Below are positions 1-12,914 of a stretch of 64,000 nucleotides of DNA, one piece after another. The number at the start of each line of letters is the position of its first letter. The stretch's first letter is position 1. The notes beneath the pieces were generated by a model, which did not search any database, was not told the origin of the DNA, and worked only from the letters and a program-made list of their open reading frames with translations. Source of the DNA: Primula veris (taxonomy: Eukaryota; Streptophyta; Magnoliopsida; Ericales; Primulaceae); assembly GCA_963682055.1 (NCBI GenBank), contig OY821740.1:11804814-11868813 (forward strand), written 5' to 3'. The translations under genes and the position numbers were made by a program.

Positions 1-250
1 ATAAAATGCTAGGTTTTATAGAATTCTTAACTGGTAAAAAAGAAAAAGAATTTGTAATTTTTTCCAAGATTAGGACTTGGGAGTTGAAGTCCCTCTATTT
101 GTCAACTTACTTCCTCTCCTAGTTCTTAGTAGGTTGTTTCTGTTTTGATATTGGTTTTAGAGTATATACTCCGTAACAAAAAAAATTGGAGTACTTCGGA
201 TTTGATACCGGTTCTAGAATGCAAAAATTAACATTGTGATGTTATATCAG

Positions 251-3200
251 ATTGGTTTTAATGGAGGAACGCCGTTAACTCACGATTTTTTCAAAACGAA
301 GATAAGCGGCAAGCACAATCAACATCTATGCGAGTTACTTCTTCCTGGCTGGGATTTCGAAAGAGCTATGCAATTTATGGATGATAAGGAAGCAAGGTTC
401 CGAAGGTAAACATTGCTTGGTTGCATCTTACAATTTTCAAAATATACTTTTTTGACGGAGTGGAAACGTACATGTTTATTAAATGTTGTTTGGTCTGTTA
501 AAAATAGAACTTTTTAAATTGAGCATAGTGAGAAATAGTTATTAGTACTGTAAATTTGGTGAAAATGAAAACTTCCAAGGAAAAAGTATCAAGCGCTTTA
601 CTTTTCAGAAGTACAGTTCTCCAAACTTGCAAGTAAAAAAACAAGTTACTTTATTCGTTTGCCATTTGCCGTTTGCCATTTGCCGTTCACACATTTATTT
701 ACTTTTTCTACTTCTAAACATTCTCAACAGTCGCTATAAGTTTTCTGTATAAATATAAAGATATCTTAGCTTGATAAGTTAGATAAATAGCAAAATGTTA
801 TATAATGCACAACAGTGCTGTATAAACTGGTATATATAGGTATTAAAAAATGTTTTACCTAATGATTTGTTTGGCTTCAGCTTTTAAGCTACAAGTTGAA
901 TATTTGAATTTGAAGCAAAAATAGCTTTTTTATTGTATCTAAATGAACTTTTTATAATATCTAAGAGGAATTTAACATATATATAACCAAAATAAGCTAA
1001 ACTTATTGTTAAAAACAGTTATTTCTATTCAAAAAATTGAAATCACATCCACCCCAACTCACAACCCTAATTGTACAATACCTCCATCACCGGAGTCGGA
1101 AACCGAGACGAAGCTTAATCCTTGCCATGTCAACTCCGGCAAGGATAACGAGATGGACGAATTCGTGGATAAATTAATATCAATTTTTATTTTCTTTTGA
1201 GAAAGTTAGGGCTAAAGTTGGATCTAGAAAAGAAAAGTGACAAAGAGTTTGTGATAAATGAGAAATAAGTAAATGAGATTTTAAGAGAGATGAAGGAGTA
1301 GGAAACGTGAGTTTTTGACTCTCAATTTTAGAGAGAGAGTGGCATTTGTGTTCTGAGAAAAAAATGGAAAGTATTTTTCTGGTTTTGTTAGGAGAAAATA
1401 ATATAATAATGCCTTATACGGGGCCCATATGGCTATATAATAATTCTGTATACCTGTGTACAGGTTTCTTAAATTATGTATATATGTATAAGCTATTTCC
1501 TTATATAGACTGATGTGAACCAATCTTGTACCCGCTTGTATAAATTTATACTCCCACCGTACTACATTAGCATGTGTAACGTTCATAGTCAAATAACTTG
1601 TATTATAATTATTAAAATAATTTTTTTTTTAAAAAATTCTATCATATAGTTTGATAATTGAATTACGAAGAAAAATTTTGAAAAATTTCGTTTCGACGAT
1701 TTAGTTACATGTTAAAAGTCGGTTAAAATTGAACGTGTTTTTGCATATAACTTATAAAGTGGTACGGAGGCAGTATATGTATATATCACTTCCCTTGTAT
1801 CACCAATTTATATTAAATATGAGGTGATTGTTCTAAAATTATACATGTATCAGTTTAATTATTCATTACCTTAAATATAAATGAACTCAAATATATATCA
1901 AATATAATAGATCAATATGTTTCATTATAATTAAAATAATAATTTATCTCTCTTAATTTTCTCTTATTGCCACTCATTTATTTGTAATTTTCATATATAA
2001 ATTAATAAATAAAAAAAATGAGTTGTAAATTTATGATAGAGAAATTGATAAAAAAATTGATAATTTGTATAAACAAAAACGTTCACTTATAAGTTGTAAA
2101 AGTGTATTTTTTACTTTAAATATGAGAAAACGTCTAATTTATTTAATGTGGTTGCTCTATTAAATTAATTTTGGTTGAAAAAAATTGATAAAAATATATT
2201 AAAATATAGTAATATTTAGTTATGATAAGAAATTTGATAGGAAAACTGAAAAATGTATAAAGTTAAACTGTTATCCTAAAAATATAAAAGTGATGCTAAT
2301 TATCTTAAATATGAAGAAAAATGTAAGAAAACCGGTGCAGTTGTGAGTGCTAAGTACAGAAGTAAACCTTCTACTAGACAAGCCAAACATCGAGCTTGTT
2401 AGCATCATTGGTAACAAAAAAATTTAGTTTTGAGTAGTTTTCATTTATTGGTCCTATTGGATATGCAGCTTAGCATCAGAACGAATAGCACCTTTAAATG
2501 GGCTTGCAAAGTTGTGCAAATGGATTGAAGATCGTGGCTTTAGAAGGGCAGCTGTGACAAATGCTCCTAAACCAAATGCGGATCTTTTAATCACAAGGCT
2601 TGGTCTTAAAGAGTTCTTTGAAATAGTTGTACTTGCCGAAGATTGTGAGAGAGTTAAACCATTCCCAGACTCCTACTTGAAGGCTCTCAAAGCACTCAAT
2701 GTGTCACCTAAGCACACATTAGTTTTCGAGGTTATTTTGACCTTCATATTGAGAACAAAATATGTCTCCTTGTAGGCCTTGTTTTTTTAAAGCTCCTAAG
2801 CAACATTAGCTGGACATATGTGTCTTGAGAAAAAAGTTGGGTTCATTCAGCTTAAAACTTCTGGCTTTCTCAGTCCAAAACATATAAAAACGTCAACTTC
2901 TAACAAACAAATGTGACCCTGGTTTTTGGATAAAGAAGAAAGTGTTTCAAAGCTGAAATCTAATAAGGTTAAGTTAGGCCTCATTTGCTTACAGCTTTTG
3001 TTATCAGCCCTATTTGCTTATATACTGCATTGCATTTGTTTGATCCGCTTGAAATCTGAAGTTTATTGGCCTGAAAAGTCCAGAAGCTTTGTTATGGATG
3101 AACCTCGTTTTTTCTCAAAAAGTAAACTTACTAGCTTTGATGCTCATAACAAACAAGCCCTTTGGCCAGGACACATTAATTTTCTTGCTTTAACTTAGAA

Positions 3201-3467
3201 ATGAGTTCATTGTTCTCTAAAACCTACAACCCTTATTGACTTGTTTCAATTTCTCTGTCGATTTCTGTTTAAAAGGATTCTGTTTCGGGAATAAAAGCTG
3301 GAGTAGCAGCTGGAATGCCAGTTGTCGGCTTAGCTACGACAAATCCCGAAAAGTTTCTGCTTGAAGCTGGGGCATCTTTTGTAATTAAAGATTTCAATGA
3401 TCTTAAACTCTGGACTGCTTTAGAAGGGATAGAAAAAAAGGCCAATATACCTGCAGGTACCATCTGA
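251..3467 (+). CDS. SGPP: SGPP-like HAD phosphatase, 3' exons (5' end outside window)
   Basis: Three exons join in frame: 251-405, 2469-2730 and 3276-3464, stop TGA 3465-3467, giving 202 codons. All junctions are GT-AG, and the exon 1/2 junction splits a Ser codon (AG|C). Exon 1 encodes the cap region with ISGKHN. Exon 2 carries HAD motif II (RAAVTNAPK) and the motif III Lys (ERVKPFPDSYLKAL). Exon 3 opens with the motif IV acid (FE|DSVSGIKAG) followed by AAGMPVVGL. The catalytic DxD motif I lies upstream of the window. The order and sequence match the Arabidopsis small glycerol/sugar phosphatase type (AtSGPP, At2g38740), a soluble enzyme that dephosphorylates small phosphorylated metabolites. 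The exact substrate here is inferred from the family. No stop or frameshift is seen, so the gene looks functional. Introns are 2063 and 545 bp and hold MITE-like DNA. Confidence 0.88.
1551..1773. mobile_element. Stowaway-like MITE in intron 1 of the phosphatase gene
   Basis: The 223 bp element begins CTCCCACCGTACTAC and ends GTGGTACGGAGGCAG, which are imperfect inverted repeats of the Stowaway (Tc1/mariner MITE) type. It is flanked by TA on both sides (1549-1550 and 1774-1775). The interior is AT-rich without coding capacity. Confidence 0.7.
1784..2160. repeat. Dispersed AT-rich repeat, copy 1
   Basis: About 375 bp are clearly related to 17005-17378. Shared blocks include TTATTTGTAATTTTCAYATA, then a run on AGTTGTA...GATAGA, and a common end near TTTGCTCTA or TTGCTCTA. 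No coding capacity. The ends are not well enough preserved to name a family. Confidence 0.55.
2977..3160. mobile_element. Possible Tourist/PIF-like MITE in intron 2
   Basis: The ends read TTA-GGCCTCATTTGCTTA and TAACAAACAAGCCC, partly inverted and resembling the GGNCTTGTTTGG termini of Tourist-like MITEs. A clean TTA/TAA duplication is not seen on the right, so the call is tentative. Confidence 0.3.
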
Positions 3468-3562
3468 AACTGTAAATACAGACCTGTACTTCACAAGAAT
3501 CACTGTAATTGAAATTTTCTGCGACCAGATTTTCTGTTCATGTGTAATGCCGTGATTATGTC

Positions 3563-3568
3563 AATAAA
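3563..3568 (+). terminator. AATAAA polyadenylation signal of the phosphatase gene
   Basis: A canonical AATAAA lies 96 bp after the TGA stop codon, in AT-rich 3' UTR. Assignment is by position only. Confidence 0.5.
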
Positions 3569-3599
3569 ACTCTACAGCAGTAACTACTTGAATGGGTTA

Positions 3600-4660
3600 T
3601 AAAAGGCTGATAAACTAAATAACATCACTTATTCCCCGTTGAAGATTTCTTGTCTGCTTGTAGCTTGTAAACTCTCTTCAATTTTTTTGGGTAAGTAGCT
3701 GTAGTGCGGTTGTTTGTCTGCTTAACAATATTAAGTTTTGTGATTTGATCTTACGAGACTTAGAACTGCTCCTTCCGTTCCATAAAGATGGTGTTCTTTC
3801 AAGTTTCACACAGAATCAGATAAGCTGATTGTAATAGTAAGCATATTCACGTCTAATTGGATAAAAAAATGGCAATGTATTGTATTCTTATGGTTAACAA
3901 TCCACTTTAAATGGAGGTAATTGAGGAGGTTGAACATTAGTTACGCTTTCAAAGTGGTAATTTGTACTATACTTGTCTACTACAGTATTCTAATTGCACG
4001 GGAAAAAGAAGACGACAAAAAACCGCTGTTTTTAACAGTTTTAACGTTATCTCTATTGAAACCACATAAGTACTAGACCTGAGTCCATGCAATCGATTCC
4101 CATGACTTAGTCTGACTCATCATCATCTTAAACGAATCGCCTATGCATAATTAAAGGGAAAAAAAACAAATATGCTAATGGATTCACTTGGGATATAACG
4201 CCATACATTTTCTTTACTAGGTCTGTCCCGAAAAAAATGATGAAAGATTGTTTCATGATTTGAAAAATACAGATAAAAAAAGAAATACGGAGAAACAGGA
4301 GAAATTGATAAAGAACAGTTGTTTCCACATTTTTTTCATGTTATTTGTCTCAAGACGTTAACCAAGTAAAAAAGGCAACAAAGGACACTAAATGCCCCAT
4401 AAAATGTTTTTTGTTTTCATCTAAAGTATTGTTACCCACAAAACTTATACAAAAACTTATCCGATGACATGCAACAATTCTAGTCAATTTTTTTAAACAC
4501 GTGTTAAAAAAATGATACTGTAAGTAAGAAAAAAGAGCCATGTCATTTTCAACACTAATTATTATATTAATTTTTCTAGTTATTCATTTATACATATCGT
4601 TTATTTTTATTCATATTAAAAAACTTGTGGTCAAATTTTGACTTTAACGTTTAAATAAAA
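3600..4660. other. Intergenic, no gene seen
   Basis: AT-rich DNA downstream of the phosphatase gene. Only short chance ORFs in biased sequence, no motif and no repeat boundary that I can support. Confidence 0.5.
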
Positions 4661-4696
4661 AAAAATTAGAAGATGGCAGTAAAAGTCACGCCACGT

Positions 4697-4900
4697 AATA
4701 AAAACTCAAATAAAAATATACTATAACCCTAGTTGAGTCTATTCTAAATTTAAATAATAATCAAAAATAAAAAAAATTATTCAATCTAAAAATACAACCT
4801 ACTAAAAACCAAATAAAAATATAACAGAACCCAAGTTGAATCTCATAAATTTAAATATTAATTAAAAATAAAAAAATTGTTAAATCTAATATTAATAAAA
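4697..4900. repeat. Two tandem diverged copies of a ~105 bp AT-rich unit
   Basis: Segments 4697-4800 and 4803-4900 share the order ACYMAATAAAAATATA, CC(T/A)AGTTGA, TAAATTTAAAT and CAAAAATAAAAAAA. A related stretch occurs at about 37740-37850. The second copy ends in the ATTAATAAAA that became the target duplication of the adjoining foldback element. Confidence 0.45.
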
Positions 4901-6147
4901 GGAGGGAAAATACAATTAGTGTATTGTACTACATGTTTTTAACGATTTAAGTATCATACTATCACTCTGTTACAATTGAGGTACTGAACTATCATAATGT
5001 TCACAATTCAGGTACCGACATTAAATTAATTGGATGAAAATTAGTTTCATTTTTTATTTTGCTCTTATTCTTTGCAATTTGTATAAATTTAACCCTTAAT
5101 TTTCGGAAATGTCTCATTTTAGTATAAATTCAGAAAAATCAGATTTTTTTAAAAGAAATAAAAATACCAAATTTTTTTTTGAAAAAACCACGAAAAAAAT
5201 GGTAAAAAAACCAAGAAAAATCTAAAAAACAAAAAAAAAAACAAAAAAGTTCAAACAAACCGGAAATCCAAAAAAACTCAAAATCGGTAAAAAATAAAAT
5301 AAAAAAATAAACCCTAAAAATCAAAAAATCAAGAATCACAAAACAATGAAAAAACGTTCAAAAAATTCGAAAACCCGTAAAAAAAAACCCGAAAAACAGT
5401 AAAAAAAAATCCAAGAAAAATCAAAAAATCAAAAATCACAAAAAAATAAAAAAATGTTCGAAAAAGTCGAAAAATTCGGAAGGTAAAAAAAATGTAAAAA
5501 AAACTTTACAAAAATTTGCAATTGTTTACTGTCATTTTTAAGTCATTTGTAGTCATTTTTTGTCATTTGAAAACAATTGTAAGTTATTTAAAAGTTTTTT
5601 TACATTTTTTTTGACTTCCCGGCTTTTCTCGACTTTTTTGAACTTTTTTTTTTTTATACTGTTTTTCGGTTTTTTACGGGTTTCCGACTTTTTTGAACGT
5701 TTTTTCATTGTATTGTGAATTTTGATTTTTTGATTTTTAGGATTTTTTTTTTATCGATTTTGGGTTTCCGGTTTTTTTGAATTTTTTTTTTGTTTTTTTA
5801 GATTTTTCTTGGTTTTTTTACCATTTTTTCGTGGTTTTTCGGGTTTTCTACTTTTTTTAAGGTTTTTACAAATTTTTTTTGGTATTTTTGTTTTTTTTAA
5901 AAAAATATGATTTTTTTTTAATTTATAATAAAATAAGACATTTCAGAAAATCAATTGTTAGATTTATACAAAATACAAAGAATTGGACCAAAATGAAAAA
6001 TGAAACTAATTTTCATCCAATTAATTTAATGTCGGTACATAATTGTGAACATTATGATAGTTCAGTACCTCAATTGTAACATAGTGATAGTATGATATCT
6101 AAATCGTTAAACACGGGTAGTACAGTACACTAATCGTATTTTTTTTC
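4901..6147. mobile_element. Foldback (MULE-like) element with ~600 bp inverted arms
   Basis: The left end (GGAGGGAAAATACAATTAGT...) and the right end (...ACTAATCGTATTTTTTTTC) are inverted repeats. The pairing continues inward: GTATCATACTATCAC against GTGATAGTATGATA, GTTCACAATTCAGGTAC against GTACATAATTGTGAAC, and further into A-rich/T-rich arms meeting near 5520. It is flanked by identical 10 bp repeats ATTAATAAAA at 4891-4900 and 6148-6157. TSDs of 9-10 bp with long terminal inverted repeats suggest a non-autonomous Mutator-like or foldback element. No transposase is encoded. The ORFs in the arms are low-complexity Phe/Lys-rich artefacts. Confidence 0.75.
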
Positions 6148-6157
6148 ATTAATAAAA

Positions 6158-7867
6158 ATTAAATTTTTTGATGAGATGGGATATGTCATGTAATGTGAGT
6201 TGATTTTTTAAATGAAAAAAATGTGTGATAAAAAATATTTTAATGCTATTATTTGTTCTCCATTACACATTTGTATAGGTTTAATCCTCTCCTTTTTTTG
6301 GTCAAAAGAAAATTATGAAATCCACAGCTCAAACGCATTATCTGCAGAAGAAGCAGAACAACGTGGTGTATGGATGAGCCATTCAAGACAAGCCTTAAAT
6401 TCACCAAATCAGGCCCCCTGCTCGAAAAAGCATTTAATTTGCTCCAACTAAATTTGTTTTAAAAATTTCCCTATTTATTCATTTGCTTGTATCAAGCAAG
6501 TGACATGTACAATGTGTACAATTATGAATTAACCTTGCACAGTGACCACCGCAGCGTTCGAGTACTGTTGGTTGCCAAAAATACAATCTAGTTTTTTTTT
6601 TTCACAAAGCCCAGTACAATGTGTACAATTTTTTTAATTTTTTTATTTCAGTCCAGATTTTTTTTGGCTCACCCCAGTTTTGTCCTGGACCGCCCTCGAT
6701 GACAACATGTGGTGTTGCTTAGTTTGCAATTTAAATTAAGGATGACTGTTGGGGATGAAATATTTACCATTATGGGGGTTGGAAATTACCGTATTATTCA
6801 AAATTACAGTGTGTACTTTGTACTAATATTCTCAAGGGTTACCTTTAGACCATTGGTCCCCTAGAGTCACAAGGATCTTGAATAACTTCTTTAAAAAGTA
6901 AAAATGTTTGGGGTTGCAGAAGTTTTAGCCTTTTTGAATTGCGAAAGCAATTAGTGAAATGGAGGTTGTTATAACTCAATGATCATATAATCACTAGCAA
7001 GCAATGAAAATGACAAAGGAAAGGTATAAGCACCAAGCTTTTGTGGCCATTTGCAATGGTAATCGTTACTAATACGCAACATTATGTGACTCCAAAAATT
7101 CCTCTAAGAATGAATCATTTTGCTGTTAGATCATTCATAGCAATCTATTATACATCCTCAACTCCTCAAAATCTATTATACAAATTGTTTATTATACATT
7201 TCTCTATAGCAGATTATTTAAAAAATATATATAAATATATTTTATAGATTTTATCTACAATAGATTATCTAAAATACATAACTTTGATTCTCTAAAATAA
7301 TTAATTCTTTTAAACGCATAATCAAATGAATAATAAAAAAATATTTTTAACTAAAAAAATATAACAAGTAATAAACTACAAAAAAGAAAAGAAAACTATA
7401 TATACTTCGACCAATACTTTAAAAGTTTTAAAACAAAGTATAAGCTATACACAAGAAATAAGTATTACGATTTTAATAAGTCAAAAGAGGCATCTATATA
7501 TACTTACAAAATATGATTGTAGATATTTAAGGGATATTATCTTCATCAAAATGTATTTATAGAACACGTCCTACGATTGTTTAATTGTTAGCACTTGCGA
7601 CATATGTAGATATCATAAAAGATTTCAAAAAAGAATATATAGTAAGGATTTCACAAATAATAAAAAAATATTAATACTAAGCCAAATTACGGATATGCAT
7701 CAGATACTATCCATAGTATATAAAAAAAAACAATTGGTACATCAGTGTGTGAGGAAAGATAGGAGAGGGATATGAGAGAGAAGGGTTTTACATAAATCAA
7801 CCGTGTTTTGCTGTGCAACAAAAATACTGTAGCTTATTATGTAGATATGATGATGTGTGGTTTGTTT
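6158..7867. other. Intergenic, no gene seen
   Basis: No coding region supported. A segment at about 6645-6705 contains CTCACCCCAG and GTCCTGGACCGCCCTCG, which resembles the worn end of a hAT-type MITE, but no partner end or duplication was found. 7130-7260 repeats ATCTATTATAC several times. Confidence 0.45.
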
Positions 7868-9255
7868 TGTTGGTTTCCGTATACGAAATAACAATTAACA
7901 ATAATTAAAGGATTACACAAGAATTAAACAAAACCAGTGTAATCTTTATTAATTTCGAATTGGAACGAAAATTACAGATTATAACATTTAAGTACTGAAA
8001 CGTAATTAAAGCAAACGTTATTCAGATTATTATTAATTAATAATCTGATGTACTGAATTGCAATAAATAGAAACTGCCGGACTGGAAAGTATAAACTTAA
8101 CAGCCGGACTGTTCTGATTTAAATACAAATTACAGGACTGAATTGAAACCATTCTAATTACAGAATTAAATTATAGAAATGAATTACAGAATATAAACAG
8201 TACTTTAAAGAAATTACAGAAAGGTAAAGACAAAATTCAAAAGCTACAGCTAAGTATAGGAAATTAAAATACTGAAATAAAAAAGACAGAATTGAAAAAA
8301 CAGAATATAAATAACAAAATTTAAATGCGGAAATTGAAATGGACAGAATAAAAATTAATATAGACGAGGCTACTGTTAACAGTATGCCCTGAACCGATAT
8401 TCGCCCAACCACCTTGATGTTTCTGGTTACGTTGGCGCTTCGATCCAAAAGTACAACGTCTCGGATGACTCTTCGGAAACTGGCGACGAGTCAAGGTCGA
8501 GTTGTTGGTGGGTGGTTCTCTCTGTTTCTAAAATGCTATGGAAAAAATATAGAGAATGCTGTTTTAGAGAGATTTTCGTGTGTATCATTGTGAGGGGAAG
8601 GCTGCCTTTTTATAGAGGAATTCTGAAACCGCGGAATTAATGTGGTCATTTAATTCTGGGAGTTACATCCCCAGAATCCGCCTCCATAACTGCTGGAGTT
8701 TCAAACTTTCTGGAACTCTAGGGACTTCTTTTGTAAATATACAAAAGTCCCTTTTTCAGTTTAGTACAAGACCCAAGACCCGAGACCCGAGACATTCCCC
8801 AAATCCCAAATCCCGCGGCTCGTGACCCGAGGCCCGAGTCCCGAGACCCGAGCGAGCGAGCGCGTGTGTGGTACACACTAACCTACTCATGGGTATGTGG
8901 ACTTGATTAGTTTAACAACTACATGGGATGGACTTGTATATATAGTGTAAAAATCACTCTTGATTTTACAATGTGGGATAACCATCATGGTTTAATCCCA
9001 CTTTCTTTTCCATTTTCCAGATTTGGTTTTTTCCCTCTTTCGAGTATTAACCTTCGAGTCCAATTATCATTCACACCCTTCCTCCGAATAGGTCATGCGA
9101 TATACCGTTGCGAATCTCGTCGTACGAGCTACTCAAACGTTTTGAGTACGGCTTCAGAAAATCTGATTTGTCGCATCGAATAATGACTCAAAGATGGTCC
9201 CTGACCACTTGGAACAACCATGTTTAAAATACATGTTTTCCAACTTTTTCCAACA
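7868..9255 (-). repeat. 3' LTR of the copia element
   Basis: 1388 bp, direct repeat of 14405-15751. On the minus strand a TATA motif (from CTTGTATATATAGTG on the plus strand near 8933-8947) could start transcription about 300 bp into the LTR. A GC-rich patch of CCCGAGAC-type microrepeats lies at 8768-8860. A near-perfect palindrome at about 8023-8046 (CAGATTATTATTAATTAATA and its mirror) could fold in the R/U5 RNA. Confidence 0.92.
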
Positions 9256-9265
9256 ATCCCCCACA
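9256..9265 (-). other. Polypurine tract of the copia element
   Basis: The plus strand ATCCCCCACA reads TGTGGGGGAT on the element's coding strand, directly before the LTR start. This is the usual plus-strand primer position in copia elements. Confidence 0.75.
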
Positions 9266-9870
9266 TGAATGCAATTGGCTCGAAAGCCCATGTCCTAAAT
9301 GCAAATCAAGAGAACCGCAAAAGTTCACTGCCTAAGGTCAGGTAACGCGCGCCTTGAACCTGCCGTAGCGGAGTACCACCCAGTATACTGCTATTAGGTA
9401 GCTGTAAAGCTTTGAACCATCAAGCTTTGTGTATCCCAGAATGGCACCCGCACAGTGCCCTCTCTACCCACGTACTAGGCCCTTTAGTTATTGTCCATAT
9501 TTGGCCTGGACTGCCTTGGCAACTTCAACTGAGTGCTCTAGTGAATTAGCCCAAGCTTATCACATGATACCGGCCTTACACACTCGTTATAGGTGTTCCA
9601 AGTCGAAAGTGTCCTGACTCACTTTACTCGACCGTCGAGTTACTTGGATCATTAAGAGCCTCAAGCTCACCCTTACAATGGTACAGGTCTATCACTCTGT
9701 TATCGCGGAAATGGGCTGGGAACTCCAGGTTCCCGAGTGTTTTGTTCGGTTGCCCTCACAGTTCAGTTTCCCTTTGAACCTATCTGGAAATATTCCGTTT
9801 AGGTTGGGTTGCCTATGGGGGGGGGGGCCACCAATTTAATGGGCTTTAATCCCATTCCGTTCGATGACGT
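9256..9870 (-). other. 3' untranslated part of the copia element
   Basis: About 615 bp between the end of pol and the 3' LTR, with no supported ORF. It contains an 11-G run (9817-9827). Confidence 0.6.
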
Positions 9871-12800
9871 CTAGACTCCCACTTGAGTCAAGCCTTTTGT
9901 TAATGGATCTGCTATGTTTTCCTTTGATCTCACAAAATCTAAGGATACCACACCGTTGGATAACAATTCCCTTACGGATTTATGTCTCCGACATATATGT
10001 CGGGACTTTCCATTATACATATGATCCTGAGCCCCCGCAATAGCTGATTAACTATCACAATGCATGCTTATTGCGGGAACAGGTTTTGGCCACATTGGAA
10101 TTCTTTCCAATAGACTTCTCAGGCAGTCTGCCTCTTCGGTTTCTAAGTCTAATCCTATGAATTCAGATTTCATAGTTGACCTTGCAATACACGTCTGTTT
10201 GGAGGATCTCCAAGACACAGCAGCTCCTCCCATTATAAACACATATCCACTCGTGGACCTTGTGCTATTGGAGTTTGATATCCAGTTGGCATCTGAGTAC
10301 CCTTCCAGTACCGCCGGATATCTGGTATAGTGCAGCCCGTAATCGGCTGAAAACCTCATATATCTAAGAAGTTTCATTATGGCCTTCCAGTGTTTCTCAT
10401 TCGGATTACTGGTGTACCTGCTCAGTCTACTCAATGAGTTTGCTATGTCTTGTCGAGTGCAATTCATTATATACATGAGACTGCCTATGACTCGAGAGAA
10501 CTCCAATTGATTCACACTCTTACCGAAATTCTTTTTCAGGTTACAGTTGAACTCAATTGGGGTTCTAGACATCGTTTTACTGCCCTTGTCAAACTTGTCT
10601 AATACTTGTTTAACATAGTGACTTTGTGACAAGGCATACCCTTCTGATGTTTTGGTAATCTTCATACCAAGTATTACATCAGCTATACCCAGATCCTTCA
10701 TATCGAAGTGTTGTGATAACATTTTCTTTGTGGAGCTGATTCTATCATTACTCCCAATTATAATCATGCCATCCACATAGAGACAGACTACGACACAGTC
10801 TCTTCCACTTCCTTTAGGTAGACACATTTATCGCACTTATTAATGTGAAAACCGTTTGATAGCATAATTCTATCAAAGTTCTCGTGCCATTGCTTTGGCA
10901 CTTGTTTGAGTCCATATAGGGACTTTACAAGTTTGCACACTTGGTGCTCTTTACCAGGAACTACAAACCCATTCGGTTGTTCCATGTAAATCTCTTCTTC
11001 CAGTTCTCCATTTAGAAATGCCGTCTTTACATCCATTTGATGTATTTCCATATCAAACAAAGCTGCAAGAGCAATGACGATTCGGATAGACGTTTTCCTG
11101 GAGACAGGAGCATACGTGTCAAAATAATCGACACCTTCCGTTTGCCTGAAACATTTTACTACAAGTCTCGCCTTGTATTTCTCAATCGTGCCGTCAACCC
11201 TTAACTTCCTCTTGAAGATCCACTTGTGACCTAGGGGCTTACATCCTTTCGGAAGATCCACTAGTTCCCAAGTGTGGTTTTGCATGATTGATTCAATCTC
11301 ATTTTGAATAGCTTCTTCCCAATATTGGGAATCCGGTGTTGACATAGCTTGTTTATATGTCACCGGTTCGCTTTCAACCATGAAGGTTAGGAAATCAGGT
11401 CCAAAGGAAGTTTCCTTCATTGCCCTTTTGCTGCGTCGAGGCTCTTCCTCTTCCTCTGTCGGTTCACTTGCCCCCACATTTCCTTCACTGTTCAACTCTT
11501 GAGTTGGTACAGATGTAGGTAATTTACGGGGAAAGATATCCTCAAAGAAAGAGGTCTCTCAGCTTTCCATATACGTATCTACGTGCACATCGGGATTGTC
11601 CGACTTGTGTACGAGAAACCGATATGCATTGCTATTATGTGCATATCCGATGAACACACAATCCACCGTTTTAGGACCAATTCTCATCCTTTTAGGAGTG
11701 GGAACTAGAACCTTCGCGAGACAACCCCAAACCCGCATGTTCTTATAACTAGGTTGATGACCTTTCCATAATTCATATGGAGTCTTTTCTCGCTTCTTAT
11801 GTGGTAACTTGTTTAAAACATAGTTTGCGGAAAGTATCGCTTCCCCCCACATATTCTGGGGTAACCCAGAACTGATTAGCATAGCATTCATCATTTCCTT
11901 TAGCGTTCTATTTTTACGCTCAGCAACCCCATTTTGCTCGGGAGTATATGGGGCTGTGGTTTGATGTATAATGGCGCTTTCAGCGCATATCTGCTCAAAT
12001 GGTGATTCAAATTCACCGCCTCTATCACTTCTCAATGTTTTAATTTTTCTATTGAGTTGATTTTCAATTTCGGTCTTATAAAGAGCGAATTTATCTACTG
12101 CTTCGTCTTTACTTCTCATTAAGTAAACATAACAGTATCTAGTACAATTATCTATAAAGGTGATAAAATACTTTTTCCCTCCTCGCGTTTATATAAACTT
12201 TAAGTCGCATACATTCGTGTGTATTAGACCGAGAGGTTCACTTTCTCGTTCAACATGTTGAAACGATGATTTCGTTAATTTTGCCTCTACACAAATCTCA
12301 CATTTGTGTTGCTTATCAAAAACAAAATTTGGTATTAGTTTTAGTGATATTAATTTCTTTAAAGAATTATAATTCACGTGACCTAATCTACCATGCCACA
12401 AATGAAATAACTCAAATAAATAATTAAAATTAGAATTTTTATTGTCTCTTGGGCAACAGTCATTACATCACTAGTGCTAGCCTCAGCTTTAGCACTTTTA
12501 TTGGGAGCAGGTGTCCCTACGTTTAACTTAAACATGCCGTTGGTCATATAGCCACGGCCTACATAGACACCATTTTTGGTGATTACAATTTTATCGGATT
12601 CTAACACTAGCTTGAACCCATTCTTCACCATCACTGATCCGGATACCAGATTCTTACGGATATCCGGAACATGGAGCACATTTGTCAACCTCAGCTCTTT
12701 TCCCGAGGTCATCTTCATCACCACCATTCCTTTTCCTTCCACCTTGGAAGTAGCAGAATTTCCCATGAAGCAGCTTTCTCCCTCTACTGCCTCGTAGGTC

Positions 12801-12898
12801 TTAAACATCCACCGTGCTGAGCAGATGTGGCTTGTGGCGCCGGTATCCAGCCACCACTTTTTGGGGTTGCTCCCCACGAGATTCACCTCAGAGACCAC
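9871..12898 (-). pseudogene. copia pol remnant (protease, integrase, RT, RNase H)
   Basis: Reading on the minus strand, the protease has [12 protein letters not shown] (near 12850). The GAG-pre-integrase zinc region follows (HGRLGHVN...CEIC, near 12390-12290). The integrase core shows LRSDRGGEF and PEQNGVAERK (12119-11559), but its first acidic block reads HTNVCD where Asp is expected. RT starts near 11495, with KWIFKRK, QMDVKTAFLNG and SLYGLKQ. A frameshift near 10800 leads to [11 protein letters not shown], in which the second catalytic Asp is Gly. RNase H has GYSDANW and STMKSEF. A TAA after MHCDS (near 10045) interrupts a tail that runs to a TAG at 9873-9871 (SKENIADPLTKG). Several breaks are CAA-to-TAA type changes. 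Confidence 0.88.
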
Positions 12899-12914
12899 AG
12901 TAGTAAAGTGGTCA

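Noticed and set aside
1006..1200. GC-richer patch in intron 1 with a 64-codon frame
   Set aside because: Looks like a possible captured gene piece, but no motif, splice sites or homology could be argued from sequence alone.
5139..6079. Phe/Lys-rich ORFs on both strands
   Set aside because: Products of the A/T-rich arms of the foldback element.
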